From Alkalinema sp. FACHB-956 (GTDB lineage Bacteria; Cyanobacteriota; Cyanobacteriia; Leptolyngbyales; Leptolyngbyaceae), in NCBI RefSeq assembly GCF_014697025.1, contig NZ_JACJRC010000038.1, positions 1 through 41,053 on the forward strand: 41,053 nucleotides of DNA, given 5' to 3'. The position numbers and the translations under genes were made by a program. Below are positions 17,330 to 25,317 of the stretch, in pieces (within the stretch, counting starts at the first letter, position 1; every line of letters starts with the position of its first letter). Below the pieces are notes generated by a model. The model had not been told where the DNA came from. It made no database searches and saw only the letters and a program-made list of their open reading frames with translations.

Positions 17330-17357
17330 GATCTGCTTATGGATCTATAAGCAGATC
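17330..17357. terminator. Perfect 11-bp hairpin between map and sipA
   Basis: GATCTGCTTAT and ATAAGCAGATC form an uninterrupted 11-bp stem around the six-base loop GGATCT. There is no T-run after it on either strand, so it is not a classical Rho-independent terminator. It may still act as a terminator of map, an RNA-processing element or a binding site. The stem is too perfect to be likely by chance in a 285-bp spacer. Confidence 0.45.
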
Positions 17358-17431
17358 CACTTAATGGGTCATCTAATAGCCGATTTCACAGACCCATCAG
17401 AAATTCCTACAGAATACGATTCGGGATTCAC

Positions 17432-17459
17432 TCTGTAGCACTGATGAATCAATTTAGTA
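17432..17459. repeat. Copy 2 of the 28-bp dispersed intergenic repeat
   Basis: Begins TCTGTAGCACTGATGAATCA and matches 103-130 with three differences. The first seven bases are also an exact reverse complement of CTACAGA at 17407-17413, so a 7-bp stem can form. It lies in the upstream region of sipA. Confidence 0.4.
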
Positions 17460-17520
17460 GCAATAAATTCCCCTTACTGAATGTTCTCACTGCACACCTC
17501 TTACCGAGTCACCTCCTGTC

Positions 17521-17754
17521 ATGTCCAAAGAATTTCCGATCGGGGCTAAGGTTCGACTAATTAAACAACCCCTCTACATCAAAACCGCAGAACCTAAACC
17601 CATGCTGAGGCCGCCCCAAGTGGTTTGCCTGGGGGAAGAGGGGATTGTGTTAGATCGCTATCCCAGTGACACCTGGGGCATTCGCTTTGAGCGGGGAGCA
17701 TTCCTACTCGATAGTCAATACCTGGAGCTGGTGATTCCTGGGCAGTCTAGCTAG
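17521..17754 (+). CDS. sipA: SipA (NblS-interacting protein A; DUF3148)
   Basis: A 77-residue protein of the small SH3-like SipA family (Ssl3451 type), recognised by IGAKVRLIKQPLYIKTAEP, PMLRPPQVVCLGEEGIVLDR and WGIRFERGAFLLDSQYLE. Known members bind the histidine kinase NblS (Hik33/DspA) and change its activity, which links them to high-light and nutrient-stress regulation of phycobilisome degradation and photosynthesis genes. The family is nearly confined to cyanobacteria and chloroplast relatives, a strong taxonomic marker. TCACCTCCTGTC precedes the ATG, but a Shine-Dalgarno sequence is not evident. It converges with the kinase-like gene at 17800-19215, 45 bp apart. Confidence 0.9.
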   Translation: MSKEFPIGAKVRLIKQPLYIKTAEPKPMLRPPQVVCLGEEGIVLDRYPSDTWGIRFERGAFLLDSQYLELVIPGQSS

Positions 17755-17799
17755 GTCGAATCCCGCCAAGCCCTAGACCGATCGCCCCGACCCCTCGCT

Positions 17800-19215
17800 C
17801 TACCGCAGGGGAATCAGCATTTCAAATTCGGTGTTAATGCCTTCCTCTAGTACATCCTCCGGATTGGCACGGGTACGGACTTTCAGGATTCCCTTGTGGC
17901 GATGGGTGATGATGCGGTAACTCGTGACCAAACTGGTTTCCGTTCCCATTAAATGGGGATCCAAAAAACTGGCTTGTAACTGTTGCTGTTCTTCGATCGA
18001 CAGGGGGGCGGCATTGTTGCCAATCCGAATGGAAATCCAACGGGTGCCACTGCCATCCAGAGAGCAGGTTTCCGTCGTCACCGTAATGCAAGAATCCACC
18101 GGAGTCAGGGTTTTTCCATAGATATTCAAGGACTCCGTTTGCCAGGTTTCCGCAACAGCCCGCACCAGCAAACGCTCAATTCCTTGGCTGAGAAGATTTA
18201 AAAAGACTTGGGTCATTTGGCCAATAAAGCAGGGCACAGGCGGTAAATGGCCATAGCGCTTGACGATCGTGAGTTCATTTTTCAGACGACTTTTGAGTAA
18301 TAACAACACCCCATCGAGACAGTCGTGCAGGTTGGCGGGGGTGGGATAGACCTCATCAATATGGCAGAAGTTTTGCAGGCTGGAGGCTAATTTAGAGAGG
18401 CGATCGGCCCCGGTGCGAATACTTTCTAGGGTTTTGGGAATATCTTCTCGTAGATAGTCAATTTCAATTTCTTCCCTGAGTGCCACGATGTGGGGCGGAG
18501 GGGTCGGCAGGACTTTTTCGTAGGCTTCTAGCAAGCTGTAAACATCTTTGACATAGCCAGATAGATGACTGAGGTTACCCCAGATAAAGCTAACCGGATC
18601 CAAAATTTCATGGGCCACGCCATCCACCAGACGCCCTAGGCTGGCCATTTTGTCGCTGCGAATCATTTGTACCTGCATACGCTCGTTCCAGACCTGGGTT
18701 TCAATGCCGCGAATTTGCCAGTAGGCGGAGTTCAACTGGTGCGCTTCCAGCAGGCTGTAGGTGTCGTCTTCCAACTGCACGACGATCGGTTCGTTGCCCA
18801 GGATCTGCGATCGCCGCAACATTTGCTGGGCTGCGATCAAGATGGGGGTTTTGCTCGGAAAGGTGAGGCAGGTGGTGCGGGCGTAGCTGTAGAGGACTTT
18901 GAGGGATTTGTTGAGGAACAGCTTGCCGCCGTGGGGACGCAGTAGATATTCCAAAAATCGGCCTCGGGAGAGCATTCCCACCCAATTGCCCCGATCGAGC
19001 AAGGTCACGCCGGGTAAGTCGGGGTTATTTTCAAAGACTTGGGCCAGATCCCGTCCGAGGATTTGGATTTCCACGGGGCAACTGTACAGCGGCAAATCCT
19101 TGAGCGTGGAGTCTAGGGTCAGCGGTCGATCGTTGCCTCCCAGCACAGTGGGGGTTGCGATCGTCGGTTCTGGTGGATGCTGAATTGGTACAGACACAGT
19201 CTTCTCCCTAGACAA
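17800..19215 (-). CDS. CBS-like/histidine-kinase-like protein with degenerate ATP-binding boxes
   Basis: A 471-residue soluble protein. Residues about 45-175 resemble the paired CBS-like input module of some cyanobacterial kinases (GVTLLDRGNWVGMLSRGRFLEYLL). The phosphoacceptor region follows with His202 in GVAHEILDPVSFIWGNL. The ATPase-like domain (about 300-471) looks degraded: the N-box reads FLNLLSQGIERLL with Gln at the usual second Asn; the G1 region reads IRIGNNAAPLS instead of D-x-G-x-G; and the G2 region reads GTETSLVTSYRI instead of G-x-G-L-G. It therefore may be a pseudokinase or scaffold that is phosphorylated by another kinase. The adjacency to sipA, whose known partner is a histidine kinase, is suggestive only. 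Confidence 0.82.
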   Translation of the reverse strand: MSREKTVSVPIQHPPEPTIATPTVLGGNDRPLTLDSTLKDLPLYSCPVEIQILGRDLAQVFENNPDLPGVTLLDRGNWVGMLSRGRFLEYLLRPHGGKLFLNKSLKVLYSYARTTCLTFPSKTPILIAAQQMLRRSQILGNEPIVVQLEDDTYSLLEAHQLNSAYWQIRGIETQVWNERMQVQMIRSDKMASLGRLVDGVAHEILDPVSFIWGNLSHLSGYVKDVYSLLEAYEKVLPTPPPHIVALREEIEIDYLREDIPKTLESIRTGADRLSKLASSLQNFCHIDEVYPTPANLHDCLDGVLLLLKSRLKNELTIVKRYGHLPPVPCFIGQMTQVFLNLLSQGIERLLVRAVAETWQTESLNIYGKTLTPVDSCITVTTETCSLDGSGTRWISIRIGNNAAPLSIEEQQQLQASFLDPHLMGTETSLVTSYRIITHRHKGILKVRTRANPEDVLEEGINTEFEMLIPLR

Positions 19216-19332
19216 CGGCGCAAATCAATGATCTTACGGTGCCCAAATTCGGTTCCTAGAGGATCAAAGGCTGGGAGAAATGCAGATTTTTTGGCCACAA
19301 ACACTTTTTGGGCGATCAATCCCCTCTCTAGC

Positions 19333-19368
19333 TGCAAATAGCATTCATTCTGTAAATAGCATTGATTG
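19333..19368. promoter_or_regulatory. Tandem 18-bp direct repeat in the divergent spacer upstream of murJ
   Basis: TGCAAATAGCATTCATTC is followed directly by TGTAAATAGCATTGATTG (three differences), and then by a partial third copy (GTGCAAATT). The repeat lies between the divergent kinase-like gene and murJ, 80-120 bp upstream of the murJ start, so it may be an operator or activator site. No regulator can be named. Confidence 0.35.
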
Positions 19369-19449
19369 GTGCAAATTCTTGGGAAGAACGCTGAACCGAC
19401 CGAGAGGTGATTAAATAGGGAGGTCGTTAGTTTAGTCCCCTCAACCCGC

Positions 19450-21072
19450 GTGTCCGAAGAAGCTCCCAAAAAGCGATCGCTGGTCAACATCGCCAGTATT
19501 GTTGCCGTCGCGACTCTGATTAGTAAAGTCTTTGGCTTGGTGCGCCAAGTGGCTCTGGCTGCCGCCTTTGGGGTGGGTTCCGCCTACGGAGCCTATCAAT
19601 ACTCTACGATTATTCCTAGCTTTTTCTTGATTCTGCTAGGGGGCATTAACGGGCCATTCCACAGCGCCATGGTTAGCGTTTTGGCTAAGAAAGAGAAGAA
19701 GGATGCGGCTCCGATCGTGGAAACGGTGTCCACGATGGTGGGGTTGGTGCTGCTGGGGGTGACGGTACTGGTAGTGATCTTTGCGCCTTACCTAATTACG
19801 CTGATTGGGCCGGGATTGGCGACGAAAGCGCCGGAAGTGCGGGACATTGCAATTCAGCAGTTGCGGATCATGGCTCCCACCTTTTGGTTTGCGGGAATGA
19901 TTGGCATTGGCTTTGGGGCGTTGAATGCGTCGGATATCTATTGGTTGCCGTCGGTGAGTCCGCTGATTTCCAGTTTGGCGGTGGTGGCGGCGGTGGCGGG
20001 ACTGGCGATCGCCCTGGGTAGCAAGATTGCCGCACCGGAGAATGCGCTGTTGAGCGGGATGGTGCTGGCGGGGGCGTTTGTGGCGGGGACGGTGTTGCAG
20101 TGGGTTGCCCAGGCGATCGTCCAGAAGCGGGAGGGGTTAGGCAATTTACGGCTCCGCTTTGACTGGCACAATCCGGCGGTGAAGGAAGTGACGCGGGTGA
20201 TGGGGCCAGCGCTGTTTGCGTCGGGGATGTTGCAGATCAATGTCTATACGGACATGATTTTTACGTCCTTTTTGCCCAATCCGGCGGCGGCGGTGTCGGC
20301 GTTGGACTATGCAAATTTGCTGGTGCAGACGCCCCTGGGGATTCTGTCCAATATGATTTTGGTGCCGTTTTTGCCGGTTTTCTCGCGCTTGGCGAGTCCG
20401 GAGAATTGGTCGGAGTTAAAACAGCGGATTCGGCAGGGGGTGCTGATTACGGCGATCGCGATGTTGCCGTTGGGGGCGTTGATTATTACGTTGTCGAAGC
20501 CGATCGTGCGGATTGTCTACGAGCGGGGGGCGTTTGATCCGAATGCGTCCTATATTGTGGGTTCGGTGTTGGTGGCCTATGCGGTGGGGATGTTTGTTTA
20601 TTTAGGCCGGGATGTGTTGGTGCGGGTGTTTTATGCGTTGGGCGATGGGAATACGCCGTTTCGCATTAGCATGGTGAATATTTTTCTCAATGCGTTGTTT
20701 GATTATTTGCTGTTGCCGTTGGGGGCACCGGGGTTGGTGTTGGCGACGGTGAGTGTGAATGTGATTTCGATGGTGGCGCTGACCTATTACCTCAACCGTA
20801 AGTTAAATGGTATTGGTTGGCAATCCTGGGGCTTTGCGATCGGGGGATTGACGATCGCCAGTGGCGTGGCGGGGATGGCGAGTTGGGGCATCCTGACGCA
20901 GTTGGAACGGCTGTTGGGGACGGAAGGTATGGGGATCCAGTTGGTGGAGTTGACGATCGCGGGGGGTGGCGGTTTGCTGGTGTTTGGTGCGATCGCGAGT
21001 CAGTTGCGGTTGCCGGAGTTGAATTTGTTTGTGGGGCGGGTGCTGGGGCGGTTTCAGCGGCGCAAGGGATGA
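19450..21072 (+). CDS. murJ: Lipid II flippase MurJ (MviN family)
   Basis: A 540-residue polytopic membrane protein of the MOP superfamily. It is recognised by the N-terminal SLVNIASIVAVATLISKVFG, the GLVRQVALAAAFGVGSAYGA segment, 13-14 hydrophobic helices, and GAFDPNASYIVGSVLVAYA. MurJ flips the peptidoglycan precursor lipid II across the inner membrane. The likely start is the GTG at 19450 (MSEEAPKKR...), which gives the usual short basic N-terminal tail. The gene is G-rich with strong codon bias. It is the last clear core gene before the tRNA and the integrase scar. Confidence 0.93.
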   Translation: MSEEAPKKRSLVNIASIVAVATLISKVFGLVRQVALAAAFGVGSAYGAYQYSTIIPSFFLILLGGINGPFHSAMVSVLAKKEKKDAAPIVETVSTMVGLVLLGVTVLVVIFAPYLITLIGPGLATKAPEVRDIAIQQLRIMAPTFWFAGMIGIGFGALNASDIYWLPSVSPLISSLAVVAAVAGLAIALGSKIAAPENALLSGMVLAGAFVAGTVLQWVAQAIVQKREGLGNLRLRFDWHNPAVKEVTRVMGPALFASGMLQINVYTDMIFTSFLPNPAAAVSALDYANLLVQTPLGILSNMILVPFLPVFSRLASPENWSELKQRIRQGVLITAIAMLPLGALIITLSKPIVRIVYERGAFDPNASYIVGSVLVAYAVGMFVYLGRDVLVRVFYALGDGNTPFRISMVNIFLNALFDYLLLPLGAPGLVLATVSVNVISMVALTYYLNRKLNGIGWQSWGFAIGGLTIASGVAGMASWGILTQLERLLGTEGMGIQLVELTIAGGGGLLVFGAIASQLRLPELNLFVGRVLGRFQRRKG

Positions 21073-21115
21073 TGGTGGGCGATCGGCGGAATCAGTTCTG
21101 GCTAGAAAGATCGGG

Positions 21116-21149
21116 TCTAAAAATAAAAACCCCGACCGGAGTCAGGGTT
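21116..21149 (-). terminator. Rho-independent terminator, oriented leftward
   Basis: AACCCCGAC and GTCAGGGTT form a stem with one mismatch around CGGA. On the minus strand the stem is followed by TTTTTATTTTT, a good T-tract; on the plus strand there is none. It therefore stops leftward transcription best and may only weakly terminate murJ. It may protect murJ from antisense reads coming from the integrase/transposase region. Confidence 0.6.
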
Positions 21150-21216
21150 CATCATCAGGGTGCATCTACCACTCCACTCTTCTAGGGGGAGGAGGGTGAT
21201 CCGGAAAAATTGAGAA

Positions 21217-21286
21217 TTGGGCTGAAATTGTTGGGCTGAAATTGTTGGGCTGAAATTGTTGGGCTGAAATTGTTGGGCTGAAATTG
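21217..21286. repeat. Perfect 14-bp tandem repeat x5
   Basis: Five identical head-to-tail copies of TTGGGCTGAAATTG (70 bp) lie between murJ and the tRNA gene. Unlike the repeats in coding regions the unit is not a multiple of three, in keeping with a non-coding location. Perfect identity implies recent expansion. Confidence 0.95.
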
Positions 21287-21322
21287 TCTGGGTTGCTGGG
21301 CAATTTTTTTGGGGAGGAAGGG

Positions 21323-21351
21323 TTGTGTTTACGATCGGGGTTTGCTATATT
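21323..21351 (+). promoter_or_regulatory. Probable sigma-70-type promoter of the tRNA-Val gene
   Basis: TTGTGT (21323-21328) and TATATT (21346-21351) are separated by 17 bases and end 10 bases before the mature tRNA. Confidence 0.5.
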
Positions 21352-21361
21352 AAGCAAGCGC

Positions 21362-21433
<72 letters not shown>

Positions 21434-21554
21434 TTAGTAATACAGGTTCTACGTAACAGTTTTGAAGCACTTTCCCAAAAGATCGGTTGGGTGGCTTTGG
21501 ACTAGGTTGGGTAAGTTTGGGGGTAAAAATTAGGGCAGATTAAGGGCAGTGTTT

Positions 21555-22020
21555 TTACAGCCCTAATCTAGGCAGTTTGGGACGCTTGACGGTATGCCCA
21601 TAAACTTTGCTGACCATGGCCGTGTTCCGGTGACCCATGAGATAAGCCACATCAGGCAAGCTTGCCCCTTGGTCAATGGCGTAACTGGCCATGCTGTGAC
21701 GGCAAGTGTAGGGGGGACGGTGCAGAATGCCTGCTTGGGTTAGGACTGACCGCCAAATTCGTTGGGAGAAGTTGTGATCGTCGATCGCCGTGCCCTTGGT
21801 CGTGGTGAACACCAGTGCGTCGGGGTTGAATGCGGGGTTAAAACGACCTTGCAGCTTCAGACGCTTTTGCCCGTGCCGATTGGTGATTGAGTGGGGTGTT
21901 AGGGAGTCCCAGGGAGAGTTGGTACTGTTTCCCCTGGTAAGTCCATCTCAAACGAAGCATTCCTTGCCGAACATTGATAGAGACGGAACCTTTTTTCCTG
22001 CGTAACTTGCGTTTGGTCAT
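21555..22020 (-). pseudogene. Tyrosine-recombinase (integrase) remnant beside tRNA-Val
   Basis: Two pieces in different frames. The N-terminal piece (ATG at 22020) is MTKRKLRRKKGSVSINVRQG followed by LRLRWTYQGKQYQLSLGLPN, the arm-type DNA-binding domain (DUF3596 type). It then runs, after a frame change near 21870, into the C-terminal catalytic part with PPYTCRHSMASYAIDQG, VAYLMGHRNTAMVSKVYG (Arg-His, Gly-His and the nucleophile Tyr). The core region with the first catalytic Arg is missing, so the gene has an internal deletion and cannot be active. Orientation and closeness to the tRNA 3' end are typical of tRNA-targeting integrases of genomic islands. Confidence 0.85.
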
Positions 22021-22516
22021 ATTTGTTGCGCAATCGTTCGGGGTTGCGTCCGGTGTTTTGAATTTCATGGAACACCCCTTCAATTCGCTGACGCACTATG
22101 GCAACCCGCTCATCGGTGTTGGCCGGGACTAAATCATAGGCAATCAGAACGCCTTTCCAGGTACTCAGTGAGACGTGTTTGTAGCCGAAGTAATACATTT
22201 TGCGGGCCAATAGCCCGGTGCAGCATTGCCAGAGAAATCACTGCGGGTTTTATCGCGCTTGAGTCCCAGCACTGGAAGGGGTTTGGTATCCACCAGCAGG
22301 TGCGTTTCTTGGGCGGCTCCCAATGCAACAACCCAACTGCGTTGCAGCCGATTCCAGCAGCCCATCCAATTGGCGTAAGCGGCGATTGAATTGACTCTGA
22401 TCCAACAACTGCTGCTACCAATCGTCTACCAGAACAAACATGATGGTCATCAGGCTGGGAAGGTCTATGCTAGTTATGGGAGAACTGAGTTGTAAAGGTG
22501 GTACTTCGATTTTCAT
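22021..22516 (-). pseudogene. IS982-like transposase remnant
   Basis: Homology is spread over three frames. The ATG at 22516 opens MKIEVPPLQLSSPITSIDLP and reaches an in-frame stop after VLVDDW. QLLDQSQFNRRL follows, so a stretch is lost there. THLLVDTKPLPVLGLKRDKT (DDE-region segment) is in a second frame. YYFGYKHVSLSTWKGVLIAY and IEGVFHEIQNTGRN are in a third, with another deletion between PANTDERVAI and VRQRIEGVF. The 3' end is missing and joins the integrase remnant directly. I recognise the motifs from a cyanobacterial IS982-like family, but the family name is from memory. It is dead. Confidence 0.75.
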
Positions 22517-22531
22517 GCTCTCTCACCCTTT

Positions 22532-22551
22532 TGTCTAATCCACATTAGACA
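22532..22551. repeat. Perfect 8-bp hairpin upstream of the transposase remnant
   Basis: TGTCTAAT and ATTAGACA surround a CCAC loop, 16 bases upstream of the decayed transposase start. It probably belongs to the end of that element. Confidence 0.5.
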
Positions 22552-23405
22552 TAAATTTAAAAACTGTGACAGCGCTAGCTCGATCACAAAGTCCATCGAG
22601 AAATTTCTGTCTGCGGCGTAGAGGAAGGCACACCATGAGGAGCAAACGCCCCACTGCGTCATTTCGGTAGGGGCAGTCCCCTGTCTAGTTTTTTGGGCGC
22701 ATTGCAGTCTAGACGATCGGGCCGTTACTTAACTTCCTGGTTAACTTCCTAAAGTCCGATTGCATCAGAAGGGTGAATCGAGCAGACTGAGCTTAGTGAA
22801 ATCTTGGAACTGTCTTGTGCTCTATGCCCTCGGTTGACGAGGATTTTCTATGAAATTTATCTATCGTGTCCCAATCTTCAATCATATACCCCACCAACTT
22901 TGGCCTCATTGTAAGCTAAGGGCTGCGAATAGGTGCTTTCGAGTTTCGGGGATAACCTATCAACCGACCAATTTAGAGCTGTTGGCCTATATTCCTACGA
23001 ATAACCTCATGCTTTGAATGGGCGGTTTAACGTTAATGAATCATAATGAACCATTAACTCTAAAGTCTGAGCCTGATCAAAATCTAATGTAATGCTCTTG
23101 CAGTTTTCCAAGACGTAACGGATTTCCTAGTTCTGATTTTAGAGACATCGGTTGATAATTTCAGGATTAGGAAATCAAGAGAATGAATTCTTTAATACCA
23201 TGGGTATTCATTCAAATTAGAATGTTTACATTAGATATAGTCGAGCCAGGATTGGTTTTTAACCTTCATTGCAGCATTGTTAATTGAACCAATTATTAGG
23301 ATACTAATGGTCTTATTCATGATTATTATCGTGAGTTATTCGTGATCAAGTTAGTGAATAAATCTCTACAGAATACGTAATCTATATCTAATTCAGTAGG
23401 TTCTT
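22552..23405. other. Long spacer between the transposase remnant and the first cargo gene
   Basis: About 850 bp with no convincing large gene. It contains a repeated TTAACTTCCT (22727-22750), the 55-codon candidate ORF at 22850-23017, and a strongly AT-rich part (about 23150-23400) that probably holds the promoter of the 23406 gene. No tRNA 3'-end duplicate or intact IS end is seen. Confidence 0.5.
22850..23017 (+). CDS. Candidate 55-codon small ORF
   Basis: ATG at 22850 preceded by GACGAGG eight bases upstream; it encodes MKFIYRVPIFNHIPHQLWPH and 35 more residues. There is no signal peptide, hydrophobic helix or known family. The ribosome-binding site is its only support. It could be a chance frame or a fragment of an older mobile element. 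Confidence 0.2.
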   Translation: MKFIYRVPIFNHIPHQLWPHCKLRAANRCFRVSGITYQPTNLELLAYIPTNNLML

Positions 23406-25139
23406 ATGGCCTCTAACAAGTCATATCTTTCTAGCCCCAAGTATGGTTATGATTTTGTCGTCGCAACTACCCAAGCTAGCATTAATGCAGGGCTGAAGGA
23501 ATATCTCGATACGATCGATCAACCGACGACCTATCTTTGTTTCCTTGTGGATGACGATGGAAACCCCTCTGAATATATTGATCTCGAGACGTTGAAGCAA
23601 AGGACAGGCGGGATTGATCCCTTCACAATCCCCAATAAAACAAAATACAACGATCCTCGAATTACCACACTGACCCAAAATCGGTTTGCGGTGGGTCTAA
23701 AGCTGAAGTTAGGTCTACCGTCCAGTGTTCCGTTAGAAAATTTACCCCCGATCGTTGATTTAGGGAATGCTGCTAATAACGTAACCTTCAATCTATTTGC
23801 CTCTGAGTTTGAAATCATTCAGAATAATCCCCCCAGCGGTTGGGGCGGGAAGGGCTCTTGGCAGGTAGTATCGCAACCCACAGATCAACCCTGGTACTTT
23901 AGTACAAAGGTTAATTTAGTGTATGGTGACTTAGATAAAGAGTTAAACACTCCCTACTTCAACCAACACCCAGAACAGAGAGAGGCCCTCAAAAATCAAC
24001 TGCTGAATCTCAATTCAGGGGCTTTTAGTTTGCAGCAACTGCTATTTGATTTAGATAATGCTGCACTTCAGTCCATTCCCACCATTGAAGGCATTGTCAA
24101 AGGTTCCAATGCTGATTTGGTGCTGACGAAATACTTTATTAGTTACTACTTTAATTCTGTAAGACAGTATGGGGAGCCCGTGTTGGCCGTTCATGCTGTG
24201 GCGAATGCGCCGGATTGGTCAAGTTTGCGGCTGACAGGAATGGAGCGGCAAGTAGCACAATTTGTGGATGGCAATGGCATTGTTGTGAAGGATCCCACCC
24301 CTGAGCAAAAGCAGGTGACGACCTTGGCCTACTTGTGCGCGGCGAATAACAATCCCTTACCCGGCGCGGCTAGCTTTAACTGGAATTGGGTAGAGCCTGC
24401 TGATGTCCTGAACGAAAGTGGCGCGATCGCGATTAATCGCAATACCTTAGCCACCTACTACAAAACGGTTCTGCTGCCGATCGTGAGTCGGTCTTGTATC
24501 AAAGTCTCTTGCAAGGTGGAGTTAGACTCAGATAGCTGGATTAGTGGAAAAGTCAAATATAGCGGCACCCTTCAACCGGGTCAATTTCCGCTTGAAACCA
24601 AAATCCCAGACAGTGGGAATACGGTTTTAAATATTTCCTATCAAAGCGATGCCCAAGACAGTGGTAAATCGGGAGCGACAGCGGGTGAACTCAAACTGAG
24701 TACTCCCTATTCCTGCTCCGTATCCTTTAGTGGTAATACAATCACGATCGTGCAAAACCTCAAGGTTTGGTGCTATGTCCGTTGGGATGCGACGGAAAAT
24801 TCGGGCAATGTTTTCGATAAAACGATCACCGATGTCTACACGCTTTCTGTCGGACAGAATGGCTCCCTGCAAGTGAGCGCACCTCAAAGCACCATGATTG
24901 ATAACTCCCAAACCCCAGAGCGGGGCTGGTTTGTCAATGCCTTCACGGGAGTTGATGACTTGATTAAGAGTCTCCAAAAGCAAATCACCAATTTTGTTGG
25001 AACTCAGATCCGAGATATTCCTGCCGCTGATGTACAGAATTTTGTCTTTCCGGGGGCGCGGGTCTTCACCTACAAAGATGCCCAATTTTCCGAACATCAG
25101 GACTTAGTGAGCCGCATTACCTACGTCAAACCTAGCTGA
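23406..25139 (+). CDS. Large protein of unrecognised family (possibly TULIP/P47-like)
   Basis: A 577-residue protein with no signal peptide or membrane helix. It is rich in beta-strand-forming and Asn/Ser/Thr residues. The start SPKYGYDFVVATTQASIN followed by a beta-strand segment YLCFLVDDDG recalls the YGWDxVYA opening of clostridial P47/OrfX lipid-binding (TULIP-fold) proteins. The end, VQNFVFPGARVFTYKDAQFS...DLVSRITY, also has the look of that kind of domain. This is a weak resemblance from memory. I also recall similar proteins in fungi and proteobacteria, unverified. The central part (about 340-470) is Ig- or lectin-like in composition. AGTAGG lies seven bases before the ATG. It is followed 178 bp later by the 1,154-residue protein, its probable partner. 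Confidence 0.8.
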   Translation: MASNKSYLSSPKYGYDFVVATTQASINAGLKEYLDTIDQPTTYLCFLVDDDGNPSEYIDLETLKQRTGGIDPFTIPNKTKYNDPRITTLTQNRFAVGLKLKLGLPSSVPLENLPPIVDLGNAANNVTFNLFASEFEIIQNNPPSGWGGKGSWQVVSQPTDQPWYFSTKVNLVYGDLDKELNTPYFNQHPEQREALKNQLLNLNSGAFSLQQLLFDLDNAALQSIPTIEGIVKGSNADLVLTKYFISYYFNSVRQYGEPVLAVHAVANAPDWSSLRLTGMERQVAQFVDGNGIVVKDPTPEQKQVTTLAYLCAANNNPLPGAASFNWNWVEPADVLNESGAIAINRNTLATYYKTVLLPIVSRSCIKVSCKVELDSDSWISGKVKYSGTLQPGQFPLETKIPDSGNTVLNISYQSDAQDSGKSGATAGELKLSTPYSCSVSFSGNTITIVQNLKVWCYVRWDATENSGNVFDKTITDVYTLSVGQNGSLQVSAPQSTMIDNSQTPERGWFVNAFTGVDDLIKSLQKQITNFVGTQIRDIPAADVQNFVFPGARVFTYKDAQFSEHQDLVSRITYVKPS

Positions 25140-25148
25140 TTTTACTGG

Positions 25149-25232
25149 GGGACTGGCCACGATCGATCACACTGACGGGAAGCGCAGACAAGGTTAGCTC
25201 CCGGAAGATTGTGCCCCGATCGCTCCAGTCCC
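25149..25232. other. 8-bp inverted repeat spanning the spacer between the two large novel genes
   Basis: GGGACTGG (25149-25156) is an exact reverse complement of CCAGTCCC (25225-25232), with a 68-base loop. It lies in the 178-bp spacer and could fold the intercistronic RNA. No T-run follows. Confidence 0.25.
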
Positions 25233-25317
25233 TCAGGTTTCTCACCATCAGTCTCAACAGCATTCGTTCTATTTCGTTGATTCATCTAGCATATTTACCA
25301 TTAGCGGGCATTGATCT

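Noticed and set aside
21217-21286. CRISPR array
   Set aside because: The 14-bp units are contiguous with no spacers and there are no cas genes; it is a simple tandem repeat.
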